From Agathobaculum ammoniilyticum (GTDB lineage Bacteria > Bacillota > Clostridia > Oscillospirales > Butyricicoccaceae): a stretch of 64,000 nucleotides of DNA. Location: assembly GCF_025567315.1 (NCBI RefSeq), contig NZ_JAOQJE010000003.1, positions 62,001-126,000 on the forward strand. The letters run 5' to 3'. The notes under the pieces were generated by a model that ran no database searches, was not told where the DNA came from, and saw only the letters and a program-made list of their open reading frames with translations. The stretch's first letter is position 1. Every line of letters begins with the position of its first letter. Below are positions 32,338-42,135 of the stretch, in pieces. Position numbers and translations under genes: made by a program.

Positions 32338-33625
32338 CTTGTGCTTCCTCCGCAAAGCGCACCGCGACCGAGTTCGCGTGCGCGTCCAGGTGTTCGCTCT
32401 GCGCGAGCGCAATAATATCCTGCGCGTAGCCCTGCAGCGCGTCGCGCGTGTATTCGATGATGCTGGTTTTCTTCAGGAACGTGTCCGTCGAAAGCGGCGA
32501 GAAAAACCGCGCCGTACCCGAGGTCGGCAGGACGTGGCAGGGTCCTGCCATATAGTCTCCCAGCGGCTCGGGCGCATACCGGCCGAGGAAGATCGCGCCC
32601 GCATTATGCAGATATGGCAGCAGCTCGCGCGGCGCGGCGGTCATGACCTCCAAATGCTCGGGCGCGACCATATCCGCCATTTTGCAGGCCTCCTTCAGAT
32701 CCTCGAACACGATCGCGCAGCCGTAACCCGCCACGCTCTCACGGATGATCTCCCAGCGCGGCAGCGCGCGCGCCATGCGCTCCATCTCGCATGAAACCGC
32801 CTGCGCCTGCGCCATTGAATCGGTCAGCAGCACGGCGGAGGCCAACCGATCGTGTTCGGCCTGGCTCAGCAGGTCGGCCGCCACCCAGGTCGGGTTGGCT
32901 GTGTGGTCGGCAATGACCAGCACCTCGCTCGGCCCCGCGATCATATCGATATCCACCGTGCCGAAAGCCAGCTTTTTCGCCGCCGCGACATAGGCGTTGC
33001 CCGGGCCAACGATCTTATCCACCTGGGGAATCATGCCCGCGCCATAGGTCAGCGCGGCCACCGCCTGCACGCCGCCCACGGCGATCACCTTGTCCACGCC
33101 CACAATCTTCGCTGCGGCCAGCACCTCGATCGACATGTTTTCGGTCGGCGGGGTAACCATGATAATCTCCCCTACCCCCGCGACCTGAGCCGGTATGGCG
33201 TTCATCAATACGCTGGACGGATACGCCGCCGTGCCGCCCGGCACATAGATGCCCACGCGCGCCAGCCCGCGCACGGTCTGTCCAAGCGTTTCCCCACTGC
33301 CGCGTTCCCATTCCCAAGATTTTATGAGCATCTGCTCATGGTAATCCCGAATATTCGCGGCCGCCTTTTCGAGCGCCGCGGTCAGGCTGGGCGCGCACGC
33401 GGCATATGCCGCTTCCAGCTCGGAGGGCGCGACGATATAGGGCGCCTTACCATCGAACTTCCCCGCATATTCGCACACCGCATCACAGCCGCGCGCCTGC
33501 ACGTCGTCCATAATCGCGCGCACGGTCTGCTCAATATCCCCGCGCGCGCCGGCGGCGCGGGCTTTCATCTCGCGGATAACAGCCTGCTCGGCCTGCCCGT
33601 CCGCAAGAACGGTCTTCAAAAACAT
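32324..33625 (-). CDS. hisD: Histidinol dehydrogenase
   Basis: A 433-residue zinc enzyme oxidising histidinol to histidine in two NAD-dependent steps. Key segments are VYVPGGTAAYPSSVLMNAIP near residue 130, DKIVGPGNAYVAAAKKLAFG near 215, the DMIAGPSEVLVIAD segment, LLSQAEHDRLASAVLLT with the catalytic/zinc histidine, and VLPTSGTARFFSPLS near the end. The start at 33625 has GGAGGGAT upstream and follows the hisZG stop by one base. Confidence 0.96.
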   Translation of the reverse strand: MFLKTVLADGQAEQAVIREMKARAAGARGDIEQTVRAIMDDVQARGCDAVCEYAGKFDGKAPYIVAPSELEAAYAACAPSLTAALEKAAANIRDYHEQMLIKSWEWERGSGETLGQTVRGLARVGIYVPGGTAAYPSSVLMNAIPAQVAGVGEIIMVTPPTENMSIEVLAAAKIVGVDKVIAVGGVQAVAALTYGAGMIPQVDKIVGPGNAYVAAAKKLAFGTVDIDMIAGPSEVLVIADHTANPTWVAADLLSQAEHDRLASAVLLTDSMAQAQAVSCEMERMARALPRWEIIRESVAGYGCAIVFEDLKEACKMADMVAPEHLEVMTAAPRELLPYLHNAGAIFLGRYAPEPLGDYMAGPCHVLPTSGTARFFSPLSTDTFLKKTSIIEYTRDALQGYAQDIIALAQSEHLDAHANSVAVRFAEEAQDEKC

Positions 33626-33626
33626 A

Positions 33627-35261
33627 TTATCCCTCCAACCCGCTTTCCAGCTCGGCAATCACCTTCTGGATCGCGGCCTTTTTCAGCTTGGCGCTCGCCA
33701 GATTGACAATTACGCGCGCCGAGATCGGCGCGACGTCCTCGATCACCTCAAGCCCGTTTTCCTTGAGCGTCGTACCGGTTTCCACGATGTCCACAATCGC
33801 GTCCGCCAACTCCAAAAGCGGCGCAAGCTCAACCGAACCCTCGATCTTGATGGTTTCCACGTCCATATTCTTGCGGTTAAAAAACGCCTTAGTGACCGCC
33901 GGATATTTGGTCGCGATGACCGGTGTCTGATAGCCGCCGTAAACGTCCTTCCCCTTTTTGGTCGCCAATGCGAAGCGACATTTGCCGAACCCAAGGTCTA
34001 CCATTTCGTAAAAGCTGCCGCCCTTTTCCATGATCGTGTCCTTGCCGACCACGCCCATATCGCAAACGCCGTGCTCGACATAGGTGATCACATCCGCCGC
34101 CTTGGCCAGCACGATCTCCACGCCCGTATCCGGCAGGGCAAAGATCAGCTTGCGCGAGCCGGCTTCCAACTCGGAAATATCATACCCCGCGCTTTTGAGC
34201 AGCGCGAGCGTCTTCTTCTCCAGCCGCCCCTTGGTCAGCGCGATGCGCACCGTATCGCGTCGGGTTCCGGTTTCCGTACCCGCAGCGCCCTGCAGGCTTT
34301 CCGCGACGCTTTCCACATCGATACCGAAGCCGCCCGCCGGCATGTCCTTGCCGAACTTGGCGCACAGCGCGTTATACCGCCCGCCCGCAAGGATAGCCGC
34401 GCCCGCGCCGCCGATGTAGCCGCGGAACATCACACCCGTATAGTAATCCATCTCATGCACCAAGCCCAGATCGATCATGATGCGGTCCCCATAGCCGGTT
34501 TCGTCCAGCGCGCGGTACAGCCGGCGCAGATAGGAAACCGCGCCGAGTACACGCACGTTTCCGGTCAGCGCTTCGACCTGATCAAGTACTTCCATGCCTC
34601 CAAACAACTGCGGCATCGCGCGGAGCGCCCCCGCCGCCGGACGGTCGCCATAAGGCGAGAGCGTGTCGCCCAAGGCAGCGAACGATTTATTTTCGATCAG
34701 GCGGCGGATGCTTTCTGCCGCCGCTGCGTCCACGCCCAGCTCCTCAATCAGGGCTTTATAGATCTCCGCATGCCCCAGTTCGATGCGAAAGCCTGCCGCG
34801 CCGGTTTCCGTCAGCGCGCCGAACGCCGCGGAAAGGATATCCTTATCCGCCTCCAGCCCGTCCGCGCCGATTAACTCCGCGCCGACCTGCAGGAATTCCC
34901 CCTTGTGGCCATGCCCGCCCACAACCGAGCGGAACACCTTCTGGCTGTAATACAGCCGTACGGGCAGCGCCGCGTTATCCAGGCGCGTCGCCGCGATACG
35001 GGCGATCGGTGTCGTATTGTCCGGACGCACCACGCAGATGCGTCCCGACCGGTCGATCACCTTGAGCATCTGCTCCTGATCCAGTTCTGGATTGGCCTGC
35101 GCAAACACGTCGAAATATTCGACAGCCGGTGTGATAATCTCACTGTAGCCGCGGTTTTCCAGGGAGGCGCGTATGGTGTTCTCGGTCTGCCGCAAGGCGC
35201 GGCAGGAGGAGAACAGCAGGTCGCGCGTCCCCTCTGGTGTGGAAATACGAAAACGGTTCAT
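33627..35261 (-). CDS. hisZG: Fused ATP phosphoribosyltransferase: HisZ regulatory domain plus HisG catalytic domain
   Basis: A 544-residue single chain. Residues 1-325 are HisZ, a histidyl-tRNA-synthetase-like regulatory domain (TPEGTRDLLFSSCRALRQTE, motif 2-like VRLYYSQKVFRS, motif 3-like AILAGGRYNALCAKFG). A short GTETGT linker follows. Residues about 335-544 are the short-form HisG (VRIALTKGRLEKKTLALLKS, then VVGKDTIMEKGGSF and the PRPP loop DIVETGTTLKENGL). Short HisG normally needs HisZ as a separate protein for activity and histidine feedback. Here they are one ORF with no frame break. First gene of the his operon, directly behind a TTGACA promoter. Confidence 0.93.
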   Translation of the reverse strand: MNRFRISTPEGTRDLLFSSCRALRQTENTIRASLENRGYSEIITPAVEYFDVFAQANPELDQEQMLKVIDRSGRICVVRPDNTTPIARIAATRLDNAALPVRLYYSQKVFRSVVGGHGHKGEFLQVGAELIGADGLEADKDILSAAFGALTETGAAGFRIELGHAEIYKALIEELGVDAAAAESIRRLIENKSFAALGDTLSPYGDRPAAGALRAMPQLFGGMEVLDQVEALTGNVRVLGAVSYLRRLYRALDETGYGDRIMIDLGLVHEMDYYTGVMFRGYIGGAGAAILAGGRYNALCAKFGKDMPAGGFGIDVESVAESLQGAAGTETGTRRDTVRIALTKGRLEKKTLALLKSAGYDISELEAGSRKLIFALPDTGVEIVLAKAADVITYVEHGVCDMGVVGKDTIMEKGGSFYEMVDLGFGKCRFALATKKGKDVYGGYQTPVIATKYPAVTKAFFNRKNMDVETIKIEGSVELAPLLELADAIVDIVETGTTLKENGLEVIEDVAPISARVIVNLASAKLKKAAIQKVIAELESGLEG

Positions 35262-35296
35262 GGCCGAAAACTCCTTTATCGATTTATCGCGTTAAA

Positions 35297-35326
35297 ATAA
35301 TAGCATAAAACGTCTATCCTTGTCAA
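35297..35326 (-). promoter_or_regulatory. Promoter of the his operon
   Basis: TTGACA, an 18-base spacer and TATTAT, with the start of transcription about 25 bases ahead of hisZG. The -35 box overlaps the last codons of the upstream gene. The leader is too short for a T-box, so attenuation is not evident. Confidence 0.75.
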
Positions 35327-36273
35327 GACCTGATTTTGCGGATGGTCATGTCCCGATAGGTCGGCGCGTCGCGCACGATCTCCAGCCGTCCTGCCGCGCC
35401 GAGCGCGCGGATCCGCGAGAAGATCATCATATCGCTCACACAGTCGCCCGCCTCAGCGAGTTTAACCAGCGCCTTGCCAACGGTCAACGCAGCGCGTCTC
35501 TCCTGCGTCGACACACAGGCAAGGATCGCTTCGTCGTAAAAATCTATCGCTGCGGATCGCGGCCTGCCGGATGCCATCACGCGCAGAGGAGCGTTTTCCT
35601 CCTGCATGCGCTTCCATTCGGTCAGCAAAAGCCCCTGCTCAGTCTCGGTCAGCAGGCGGCGGCGCCTGTAAAAATACCGCGCCGCCCCCGAGTCCATCTC
35701 CCCTACACCGCTGTACCGTACCCGTCCCTCTTTTGCCCGCTCGCTCCTGACACGGCGCGAGACGTGCGCCGCATACCGCCGCACCAGCGGCTGCGGCACA
35801 AAACGCAGGAGGAAGTTCAGTACACGGCTGCCTGTAACGACCGAGACCGCACCGCCGATCCTCCCCTCGTCCTCCTCCTTGATCTCACCCAGCGGAATCT
35901 CCTCCACTTCGGCCAGCCAAACCGGCACGCGCCGCTCATACAGCCGGCTGACTACATACCGCAGACCGCACTGCTCCACGGCATTCCCTCCGGCAGCCCA
36001 GATCACCGCCTTGTCCACTTCGTCCAGGCGTCCGAACGCCTCCCAATGCCGGTCAATGTAATCCCGCATCCATGCAGGGTCCGCGTCTTGCTCCTCCTGC
36101 CACGGGAAAAGAATATCCTCCCGCGCGGCACGGTTGCCTACATTGCGAATATCACCCTGCGTGTAATCATCCAGCAGTGCAATGATTTTTTCTTTCGGCA
36201 TGTCCGGCGCAATGCGGTGTCGGGCAACAGACAGACAGCCTTTGGCGCTTTCCCCAAAGCATATCCAGTACAT
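35323..36273 (-). CDS. DUF1835/DUF3658 domain protein
   Basis: 316 residues. The N-terminus MYWICFGESAKGCLSVARH matches the start of DUF1835 domains, which look like nucleotide-binding folds. The later half, after ILFPWQEEQDADPAWMRDY, corresponds to DUF3658. Stretches RVPVWLAEVEEIPLGEI and EMDSGAARYFYRRRRLLTET are visible. The function is unknown. The start at 36273 has GGAGGG seven bases upstream, though the frame is open further. It follows a DUF6054-like gene on the same strand and may be the tail of the polC operon. Confidence 0.65.
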   Translation of the reverse strand: MYWICFGESAKGCLSVARHRIAPDMPKEKIIALLDDYTQGDIRNVGNRAAREDILFPWQEEQDADPAWMRDYIDRHWEAFGRLDEVDKAVIWAAGGNAVEQCGLRYVVSRLYERRVPVWLAEVEEIPLGEIKEEDEGRIGGAVSVVTGSRVLNFLLRFVPQPLVRRYAAHVSRRVRSERAKEGRVRYSGVGEMDSGAARYFYRRRRLLTETEQGLLLTEWKRMQEENAPLRVMASGRPRSAAIDFYDEAILACVSTQERRAALTVGKALVKLAEAGDCVSDMMIFSRIRALGAAGRLEIVRDAPTYRDMTIRKIRS

Positions 36274-36286
36274 CCGCGCGCCCTCC

Positions 36287-36631
36287 TTACCGCCCTGCCG
36301 CGTACTCTTCCGCGACCGGCACCAGCGTTTCCAGAAAGCTTTCCTCTCCCATGGTGTTGACTTTCCAAAACATTGCCTGGCTGCCGCCCGAGGTGATGGC
36401 TGACAGGAACAGGCTGTTCCCATAGCCCGCAAGCGTCAGGTTCATGCTCACGCGGTTGCCGCCCGCCCAACTGTAACGCTCGAACACGCGCACCGCGCAG
36501 CGCACGCCGTTCGCTTCCCAGTCACTCCCATCCTCATAGGAAGCGGACATGCTGCCGTTCATCACTGCGTCAAACAGGCGGCTCAACACGTCGTCAAAGT
36601 CTCCGGTTAACTGTTTTTCGTATTTTGCCAT
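36287..36631 (-). CDS. DUF6054-like protein
   Basis: 114 residues, MAKYEKQLTGDFDDVLSRLF at the start. It forms an alpha/beta domain with NGVRCAVRVFERYSWAGGNR and a small-residue-rich SLFLSAITSGGSQAMFWKVN ending. The family resemblance is to DUF6054, whose role is unknown. It begins 23 bases after the polC stop, so it is likely co-transcribed with it. Confidence 0.6.
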   Translation of the reverse strand: MAKYEKQLTGDFDDVLSRLFDAVMNGSMSASYEDGSDWEANGVRCAVRVFERYSWAGGNRVSMNLTLAGYGNSLFLSAITSGGSQAMFWKVNTMGEESFLETLVPVAEEYAAGR

Positions 36632-36653
36632 ATCTATCCTATCCTTTCCCGTA

Positions 36654-39600
36654 TTACGCAAACAGGCTGATCTGCGTGGTCTTGGGCATCGAGCCGAGCG
36701 CGCCGATCTGGTCGAGCAGCTCGACCACCGCCTTGGACGCCTTGGGGCAGCGCACCGCCATCTCCTCGGCGGAGAGGAACCTGCCGTTCCGCCGTTCCTC
36801 CACGATGTTCTGCGCCGCCTGCTCGCCGATGCCGGGCATCGAGGTAAACGGCGGGATCAGTCCCTTTTCGGTCACGATGAAATCGGTCGCGGCCGAGGTG
36901 TAAATGTCCATCGGCTCGAATGCGAAGCCGCGCCGGTAAAACTCATGGCACACCTCGAGCGTGGTCATCATTTCCTTTTCCGCCGCGGAGATCGTCTTCT
37001 CGCGGTCTTTCATCTGCAGCTCCTTAATCTTGTCAATGCACACCTTATCGCCCTTAATCATGCAGGACGCGTCAAAGCCCTTGGCGCGCACGGAAAAATA
37101 CGCGGAATAGAACGCCAGCGGCCGGTGTACCTTGAACCACGCGATGCGGAACGCCATCATCACATAAGCGACCGCGTGCGCTTTTGGGAACATGTATTTG
37201 ATCTTTTTGCACGAATCGATGTACCAGTCCGGCACACTCTGCTCGTTCATCGCGGCTTCCATTTCCTCGGTCAGACCTTTGCCCTTGCGCACGCTTTCCA
37301 TGGTTTTGAACGCGAGCTTGGGCTTGACGCCCTGCAATATCAGGTAGTTCATGATATCGTCGCGGCAGCAGATGCAGCCGGACAGCGGGATGCCGCGGCG
37401 CACCAGCTCGGCCGCGTTGCCCAGCCACACGTCCGTGCCGTGCGACAGGCCGGAAATGGAAACCAGCTCGGCAAACGTCGAGGGATGGGTCTCCTTGACC
37501 ATGCCGCGCACGAACTTGGTGCCGAACTCGGGTACGGCCAGGCAGCCGAGGTCGCCCAGGATGGGGTCGGTATCCGGATTTTCGCCCGTGTATTTCAGCG
37601 CCTTGCACGAATGGAACAGGCTCATGGTGTCCGGATCGTCAAGCGGGATTTCCTGCGCGTTAACGCCGGTCAGGTTTTCCAGGTGCTTAATCATGGTCGG
37701 GTCATCGTGTCCCAGCTCGTCGAGCTTGAGCAGGTTGGCGTCGATCGAGTGATATTCAAAATGGGTGGTGATGATGTCCGAATCCGGATCATCCGCCGGA
37801 TGCTGCACCGGACACACATCGTAAATTTCGATCTCCTTGGGTACCACGACCACGCCGCCCGGGTGCTGGCCCGAGGTGCGGCGCACGCCCGTGCAGCCCG
37901 CGGCGAGACGGTTCTCCTCCGCGCGCGAACACTCGATGCCGCGCTCGTCCATGTATTTCTTGACATAGCCGTAAGCGGTTTTTTCCGCCACCGTGCCGAT
38001 CGTACCCGCGCGGAACACATGGTCGTGTCCGAAGATCTCGCCCGTGTAGTGGTGGATGCGCGACTGGTACTCGCCCGCGAAATTCAGGTCGATATCCGGC
38101 ACCTTATCGCCCTCGAAGCCGAGGAAGGTTTCGAACGGGATGTTAAAGCCCTGCTTGGTCAGCGGCTTGCCGCAGGTCGGGCATACCTTGTCCGGCAGGT
38201 CCACGCCGCAGGAGTATTCCTCGTGCCACTCGACGTATTTGTCGTCCGGACACAGGTAATGCGGCGCGAGCGAGTTTACCTCGGTGATATCCGACATAAA
38301 CGCCGCGAGCGACGAGCCGACCGACCCGCGCGAGCCGACCAGATAGCCGTCCGCGAGCGACTTGGTCACAAGCTTCTGCGCGATGATGTACATGACCGCG
38401 TAGCCGTTGCCGATGATGGAGTTCAGTTCGCGGTCGAGCCGCGCCTGCACCAACTCGGGCAGCGGATCGCCGTAGATGCGCCTCGCCTTTTCATAGCACA
38501 TATTGCGCAGGTCGTCCTCGCAGCCGTCGATGTGCGGCGGGTAGTTTTCGCGCGGCACGGGACGGATGACGTCGCACATGTCCGCGATCCTGTTCGTGTT
38601 CCTGACCACGACCTCGTACGCGCGGTCCGCGCCCAGGTAGGCGAATTCCTTCAGCATCTCGTCCGTGGACTTGAAGTACAGCGGCGCCTGGTTGTCCGCG
38701 TCGCCGAAGCCCTGCCCTGCCATCAGGATGCGGCGGAACGCCTCGTCCTCCGGCTCGAGGAAGTGTACGTCGCCGGTCGCGCAGCAGGGCTTGCCCAGCT
38801 CGTCCGCAAGGCGCAGGATCGCGCGGTTCCAGTCGCGGAGCTGCTCCTCATCCTTGGCCATGCCCTTGCCGATCATAAAGTTATTGTTGCCGATGGGCTG
38901 GATCTCCAGATAATCGTAAAAGGACGCGAGCCGTTTCAGCTCGTCCCACTCCGCATTACTCGTCAAGGCGCGGAACACCTCGCCCGCCTCGCACGCCGAA
39001 CCGAAGATCAGCCCCTCGCGGTGGCGGATCAGCTCCGAGCGCGGCATGATCGGCCGCTTATTGTAGTATTCGAGAAAACTCTTGGAGATGAGCTGGTACA
39101 GGTTGCGCAGCCCCGCCTGGTTTTTCACCAGGATGATGAAGTGATAGCGCGGCAGGTTTTTCAGCTTGTTCTTGCGGTCGGTCGTCGCGGCGAGCACCGG
39201 ATTGATATCCGCCACGGTCCGCGCGTGCATTTCCTCCCGCAGGCGCGCCAGAAGCTTGACGAAGATGCGCCCCAGCACGGCCGCGTCCTCGCTCGCGCGA
39301 TGGTGCTCGAACGGGCCGACCTGCAGCTCCTTGGCCAGAATGTTCAGTTTGAATTTATGCAGGTGCGGCAGCATCATGCGCGACATTTCCAGCGTGTCGA
39401 TCGCGGTGAATTCCCGCTCGATGGAAAGCCGCTTGCAGGCCGCGCGCAGAAAACCCATATCAAAGCCCGCGTTGTGCGCAACAAGGGGATACCGCCCCTC
39501 CCCCGCCCAAGCGAGGAATTTGGGGACCGCCTCGCCGAGGTCGGGCGCGTCCGCGACCGTCTCATCCGAAATGCCGGTCAGCTTGGTGATTTCCTCGGGA

Positions 39601-41036
39601 ATGGGCTTGTGCGGGTTGACATAGGTCTGGAACGCGTCGTGGATCGCCCCGTCGGTCACACGCACGGCCGCGATCTCGGTGATCTCCTCGCTCGCGGGAT
39701 TGAGGCCGGTGGTTTCCAGGTCAAACACGATGAACGTTCCCTCCAGCGGTTCGACCGAGCCGCCCCGCACGACCGAAAGGCTGTCCGCATCGTTGACATA
39801 GTACGCCTCAATGCCATAAATGATCTTCATATCCCCAATAATGTCCTTCTGCTTGCCCTCCTGCGCATGCAGGGCTTCGGGAAAGGCCTGCGCTACACCG
39901 TGGTCGGTGATCGCCATGGCGCGGTGTCCCCACTGCGCAGCGCGGCACAACAGCGCCGCAGTGGAGGACATACCATCCATCGCGCTCATATTGGTGTGCA
40001 GATGCAGTTCGACGCGCTTCATGCCCTCGGCCTTGTCCTGCCGTACGGGCTTTTTCGCCTTGACGATACCGGTCGGCTCCAAAACCATCTCCTTGGCGAA
40101 CGAGTCATACACCATCTTGCCCTGCACCGTGCAGTACAGGCCGTTTTTGATGTGGGAGGCCGTGTCGCCCGCCTTGTCCGCAGCCAGGAATTTGGACACG
40201 CGCACCGAGTTCGTGCGGTCGGTCATATCGAACGCAATCTTTACATAGTCCTTGCCGGTCTTTTTGCTGTGGATGTCCTTGTTGTCGGTGAAGAACACCT
40301 CGCCCTGAATGGTGACCATATCGTAAGCTGCGATCGCCTCGTTGACCGACACGATCGGATCCTGTATCAGCTTGCCGAAGATCAGGTCGTCGTCGCGCAC
40401 CTTTTCCGTGCGCGGGCGCTGGTAGCCCGCATTTTCCGGCCGGGGCGCGGGACGCGGCTTTTTCGGCTTGGGCGCCGCCGGAGCCGCGGACACTGCTTCC
40501 GCGACCGCCTGCTGCAAAATCTCCTCGCGCTTCGGCGCGTCGGACGGGGGCGCGTAATCCTCTGCCGCCGCGCGCACCGCATGCACCGGACACACCATAT
40601 CCAGCTCGCGTCGGATTCGCGCTTCCAGATGGCGCAGCGCGTTGGCAAAATGCTTTTCGCTCACCTCGTCCATCGGAATATACAGCGCGCCGCCCTCGTA
40701 TTTCCACTTGGCGCAGTCGAGCAGACCGCGCGCGGAGGGCATGCGGTACGCCATATCCTCATACAGCGAGCCTATGTACGCATCGGTCAGCCCGTCCGGC
40801 ATGCTGTAGCGCGGCTCGATACACACGCGCTCCAGCCCGTACTGCTTTGCGATCTGCTTTTCCACCTGGGCGATCGCTTTTCGGCTGACCACCTGCGAAA
40901 GTCCCAACTCGACCACCATCACGGTATTGTTATCCCCAAACGCGAGAGAACGCACCTCGCCCCCGGCGAGGTGCTGTTCTTCCGCCACGCTTTTGCAGTT
41001 TCCAAAAATATCAATGAGCTTGCCAGACACGGTCAT
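36654..41036 (-). CDS. polC: DNA polymerase III alpha subunit, PolC type
   Basis: A 1460-residue Gram-positive replicative polymerase. An N-terminal domain and an OB-fold segment (near 230-340) come first. Then comes the PHP domain (VELHLHTNMSAMDGMSSTAA near 345), split by the proofreading exonuclease (TFIVFDLETTGLNPASEEIT near 432, Exo II HNAGFDMGFL near 520, Exo III HHRASEDAAVLG near 578). The polymerase core includes YLVGSRGSVGSSLAAFMSDI and the catalytic aspartates in KVPDIDLNFAGEYQSRIHHY. The C-terminal part carries FPKAHAVAYVMMAFRIAWF. The zinc-ribbon-like CGVDLPDKVCPTCGKPL insertion is typical of PolC. It overlaps ispG by 4 bases, the usual order in Clostridia. Confidence 0.97.
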   Translation of the reverse strand: MTVSGKLIDIFGNCKSVAEEQHLAGGEVRSLAFGDNNTVMVVELGLSQVVSRKAIAQVEKQIAKQYGLERVCIEPRYSMPDGLTDAYIGSLYEDMAYRMPSARGLLDCAKWKYEGGALYIPMDEVSEKHFANALRHLEARIRRELDMVCPVHAVRAAAEDYAPPSDAPKREEILQQAVAEAVSAAPAAPKPKKPRPAPRPENAGYQRPRTEKVRDDDLIFGKLIQDPIVSVNEAIAAYDMVTIQGEVFFTDNKDIHSKKTGKDYVKIAFDMTDRTNSVRVSKFLAADKAGDTASHIKNGLYCTVQGKMVYDSFAKEMVLEPTGIVKAKKPVRQDKAEGMKRVELHLHTNMSAMDGMSSTAALLCRAAQWGHRAMAITDHGVAQAFPEALHAQEGKQKDIIGDMKIIYGIEAYYVNDADSLSVVRGGSVEPLEGTFIVFDLETTGLNPASEEITEIAAVRVTDGAIHDAFQTYVNPHKPIPEEITKLTGISDETVADAPDLGEAVPKFLAWAGEGRYPLVAHNAGFDMGFLRAACKRLSIEREFTAIDTLEMSRMMLPHLHKFKLNILAKELQVGPFEHHRASEDAAVLGRIFVKLLARLREEMHARTVADINPVLAATTDRKNKLKNLPRYHFIILVKNQAGLRNLYQLISKSFLEYYNKRPIMPRSELIRHREGLIFGSACEAGEVFRALTSNAEWDELKRLASFYDYLEIQPIGNNNFMIGKGMAKDEEQLRDWNRAILRLADELGKPCCATGDVHFLEPEDEAFRRILMAGQGFGDADNQAPLYFKSTDEMLKEFAYLGADRAYEVVVRNTNRIADMCDVIRPVPRENYPPHIDGCEDDLRNMCYEKARRIYGDPLPELVQARLDRELNSIIGNGYAVMYIIAQKLVTKSLADGYLVGSRGSVGSSLAAFMSDITEVNSLAPHYLCPDDKYVEWHEEYSCGVDLPDKVCPTCGKPLTKQGFNIPFETFLGFEGDKVPDIDLNFAGEYQSRIHHYTGEIFGHDHVFRAGTIGTVAEKTAYGYVKKYMDERGIECSRAEENRLAAGCTGVRRTSGQHPGGVVVVPKEIEIYDVCPVQHPADDPDSDIITTHFEYHSIDANLLKLDELGHDDPTMIKHLENLTGVNAQEIPLDDPDTMSLFHSCKALKYTGENPDTDPILGDLGCLAVPEFGTKFVRGMVKETHPSTFAELVSISGLSHGTDVWLGNAAELVRRGIPLSGCICCRDDIMNYLILQGVKPKLAFKTMESVRKGKGLTEEMEAAMNEQSVPDWYIDSCKKIKYMFPKAHAVAYVMMAFRIAWFKVHRPLAFYSAYFSVRAKGFDASCMIKGDKVCIDKIKELQMKDREKTISAAEKEMMTTLEVCHEFYRRGFAFEPMDIYTSAATDFIVTEKGLIPPFTSMPGIGEQAAQNIVEERRNGRFLSAEEMAVRCPKASKAVVELLDQIGALGSMPKTTQISLFA

Positions 41037-42088
41037 TCTCCTTCAAAATGCGCGATCTCCTCCATCAGCACGTCCACAAGCTGCTCCTGCGGCACCTTTT
41101 TGATGATTTCGCCGCGGCGGAAGAGCAGACCCACGCCGTCCCCGCCCGCGATGCCGAGGTCGGCCTCGCGCGCCTCGCCCGGTCCGTTGACCGCGCAGCC
41201 CATGACCGCCACCTTCAAGCGCTTGCCGCGTATTTCCATGCAGCGCCGCTCGACCTCTCTGGCAATGCCGATCAGGTCGATGCGGGTACGCCCGCAGGTC
41301 GGGCAGGAAACCACATTGATGCCTTCCTCCGCACACCCCACAGCTTTCAGGATCGCCTTCGCCGCGTAAACCTCTTTGACCGGATCATCGGTCAGGGAAA
41401 CGCGGATGGTATCGCCCACGCCAAGTGCGAGCAAGCCGCCGATACCGGCCGCGGACTTGACGGTACCCATGTATTCCGTCCCCGCTTCGGTCACGCCGAG
41501 GTGGAGCGGGTAAGCGGTTTTTTCGTGCGCGAGCAAATAGGCCTGCATGGTGTCCGGCACAGAGGAGGATTTGATGGAAATGCAGATATCGTCAAACCCA
41601 CAGTCGCCCAGCAGTCCGGCATGGTACAGCGCGGATTCGACCATGGCTTCCGGCGTCGGCCCGCCGAACTTCTCCAGGATATGCTTTTCCACCGAACCGG
41701 AGTTGACCCCGATGCGGATCGGGATGCGGCGCTCTTTCGCGGCCTGCACGACCGCGTGTACGCGGTCCGCGCCGCCGATATTGCCGGGATTAAGCCGTAT
41801 CTTATCCACGCCCGCTTCGATCGATGCCAGCGCAAGCCGGTAGTCGAAATGGATATCCGCCACGACCGGTATGGGCGAGGCGGCGCAGATCGCTTTGAGC
41901 GCTTCCGCGGCCTGTGCATCCGGCACGGCGCAGCGCACGACATCGCAGCCTGCTTCGGCCAGCGCGCGGATCTGGGCCAGCGTCGCCTGCGCGTCCCGCG
42001 TGTCCGTGTTGGTCATGGATTGGACCGAAACGGGCGCGCCGCCGCCGATCCGCACGTCGCGGAGCCTGATTTGCTTTGTCTGTTTCAT
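41033..42088 (-). CDS. ispG: (E)-4-hydroxy-3-methylbut-2-enyl-diphosphate synthase
   Basis: A 351-residue iron-sulfur enzyme of the MEP isoprenoid pathway that converts MEcPP to HMBPP. RVRLRDVRIGGG-like start (IRLRDVRIGGGAPVSVQSMT), TIM-barrel segments IPVVADIHFDYRLALASIEA and KIRLNPGNIGG, and the cluster cysteines in VVSCPTCGRTRIDL and VAVMGCAVNGPGEAREAD are present. It lies between rseP and polC and overlaps polC by ATGA. Confidence 0.96.
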   Translation of the reverse strand: MKQTKQIRLRDVRIGGGAPVSVQSMTNTDTRDAQATLAQIRALAEAGCDVVRCAVPDAQAAEALKAICAASPIPVVADIHFDYRLALASIEAGVDKIRLNPGNIGGADRVHAVVQAAKERRIPIRIGVNSGSVEKHILEKFGGPTPEAMVESALYHAGLLGDCGFDDICISIKSSSVPDTMQAYLLAHEKTAYPLHLGVTEAGTEYMGTVKSAAGIGGLLALGVGDTIRVSLTDDPVKEVYAAKAILKAVGCAEEGINVVSCPTCGRTRIDLIGIAREVERRCMEIRGKRLKVAVMGCAVNGPGEAREADLGIAGGDGVGLLFRRGEIIKKVPQEQLVDVLMEEIAHFEGE

Positions 42089-42135
42089 ATTCCGTCCTTT
42101 CCTTTGCCTGTCGCGGCAAACGGCGGTCCGCCCGC

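Noticed and set aside
36549..41369. A 1606-codon open frame on the plus strand opposite polC and ispG
   Set aside because: It is the antisense shadow of two certain genes in GC-rich DNA, is rich in His and Arg as expected for such frames, and has no ribosome binding site.
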